Shown: piece by piece, positions 6,122-6,617 of the stretch
Layout of the letters: every line of letters starts with the position of its first letter
How positions within the stretch are numbered: the first letter of the stretch is position 1
Assembly (NCBI GenBank): GCA_030836935.1
Contig: JAUPMA010000035.1
Span: 1 to 6,617 of the forward strand
Length of the DNA: 6,617 nt
Reading direction: 5' to 3'
DNA from: Pseudomonadota bacterium
Lineage (GTDB): Bacteria; Pseudomonadota; Gammaproteobacteria; SZUA-229
The notes under the pieces: generated by a model
Databases searched by the model: none
What the model was told of the DNA's origin: nothing
Seen by the model: the letters and a program-made list of their open reading frames with translations, nothing else
Position numbers and translations under genes: made by a program

Positions 6122-6263
6122 ACAGCTTGTCGGAAAACGTTTTCGAGGCCGCCGATACAAGGCAAAAACGGGCGAGAAAGCGGAGTTTACACAGAGTAAA
6201 TGAGCATTTTGAGCCCGTTTTTAACGCCGCAGCGGCAACGCAGATAGTTTTTCAACAAGCTGC
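6122..6263. mobile_element. 142 bp near-palindromic MITE-like element flanked by TA
   Basis: The ends are imperfect inverted repeats: CAGCTTGTCGGAAAAC (6123-6138) against the complement of 6247-6262, matching at 14 of 16 positions. Nested symmetric arms are AAAAACGGGC (6164-6173) with GCCCGTTTTT (6213-6222), and TTTAC (6186-6190) with GTAAA (6196-6200), all centred at about 6193, the middle of the element. TA dinucleotides at 6120-6121 and 6264-6265 directly flank it, as expected for a TA target duplication. It encodes nothing. It looks like a non-autonomous element or a high-copy intergenic palindromic repeat; from memory, similar repeats occur in betaproteobacterial genomes, but I could not search. 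Its GC-rich hairpin with a T-run may also terminate transcription from both convergent neighbours. Confidence 0.75.
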
Positions 6264-6617
6264 TAGGTTAAGCGTGAAATCCTGGCTTCTATTCTATCCA
6301 CGGCATCCCGCAATTCATCGACTTCTCTGGCAAACCGGTCAATCTCTGCCTTGCCGACAACCATCCTGGATTCTTCCTGCAAATATTCGCCCGCATTCAG
6401 ATGCATTGACTGGTTGCTGCGCCGCATCCATTTTGCAAAATCACGCGCTGCATTGCCGAGCTGGTGTGCCGCCATGTCGCCCAGATAGCGGGAAAGGTGT
6501 TCTTCCCAGTCGATATTGAGTTGCTGCAATACTTTTTTGAATTGATGGCCCAGCCGGGTATCGCCGGAAATGCGAATTTCGCCGCCGAATAAAACAGATG
6601 CAGAATCTTCAGCCAAA
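6263..6617 (-). CDS. ubiJ: Ubiquinone biosynthesis accessory factor UbiJ (partial, N-terminus beyond window)
   Basis: UbiJ is a cytosolic lipid-binding scaffold that, with UbiK, helps the ring-modifying enzymes of aerobic ubiquinone synthesis act on their hydrophobic substrate. The visible 117-118 residues are the C-terminal part of a protein usually near 200 residues. They show the end of the SCP2-like domain (GGEIRISGDTRLGHQFKKVL), then the family-typical NIDWEEHLSRYLGDMAAHQLG, GEYLQEESRMV and a C-terminal coiled coil (EVDELRDAVDRIEARI). The frame stays open to the window edge and the only nearby start-like codon is TTG at 6616, in mid-domain, so the true start is outside. The stop is TAG at 6265-6263, whose last base lies in the adjacent palindromic element. 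UbiJ is commonly followed by ubiB, but no ubiB is seen downstream here. Confidence 0.87.
   Translation of the reverse strand, partial: LAEDSASVLFGGEIRISGDTRLGHQFKKVLQQLNIDWEEHLSRYLGDMAAHQLGNAARDFAKWMRRSNQSMHLNAGEYLQEESRMVVGKAEIDRFAREVDELRDAVDRIEARISRLT

Noticed and set aside
5935..6519. 194-codon open frame, plus strand, crossing the palindromic element
   Set aside because: It overlaps the secreted-protein gene in another frame, passes through the repeat, and is antisense to ubiJ, so it is a chance frame.

Overview
The window comes from a Gram-negative proteobacterium. It carries lipid A and LPS export genes (lpxK, msbA), an inner-membrane ExbB/ExbD proton-motor pair, a periplasmic OmpA-like peptidoglycan-binding protein, and the 3' end of the ubiquinone biosynthesis gene ubiJ. 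A beta- or gammaproteobacterium fits best. The exbB-exbD-msbA-lpxK order and the palindromic repeat near the right end lean towards Betaproteobacteria, but the sequence alone does not settle this.

Positions 1-3580 (minus strand) hold a tightly packed envelope operon transcribed right to left: exbB, exbD, msbA, lpxK. The genes overlap or nearly touch (4 bp overlap, 3 bp gap, 14 bp overlap), and both exbB and exbD start with GTG. lpxK leaves the window at base 1, so about three quarters of it is present. MsbA flips lipid A-core across the inner membrane. LpxK makes the 4'-phosphate of lipid A. ExbB/ExbD convert proton-motive force into mechanical work on an envelope partner that is not encoded here.

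Positions 3581-4384 hold a two-gene type II toxin-antitoxin module on the plus strand, a Phd/YefM-type antitoxin followed by a VapC-type PIN-domain toxin with a 4 bp GTGA overlap. It is divergent from the envelope operon. A perfect 7-7-7 inverted repeat and a candidate promoter lie just upstream, and a strong bidirectional terminator lies downstream.

Positions 4416-5576 hold a minus-strand gene for a secreted OmpA-domain protein and a 291 bp AT-rich intergenic region with a candidate promoter. Positions 5577-6083 (plus strand) encode a small secreted protein that I do not recognise.

Positions 6122-6263 hold a 142 bp near-palindromic, MITE-like element flanked by TA. It sits between the unknown secreted gene and the convergent 3' end of ubiJ, and the right edge of the element appears to supply the last base of the ubiJ stop codon. 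I found no CRISPR array, rRNA, complete tRNA or full insertion sequence. The items most worth a second look are the palindromic element, the toxin-antitoxin module beside a likely essential LPS operon, and the unknown secreted protein.
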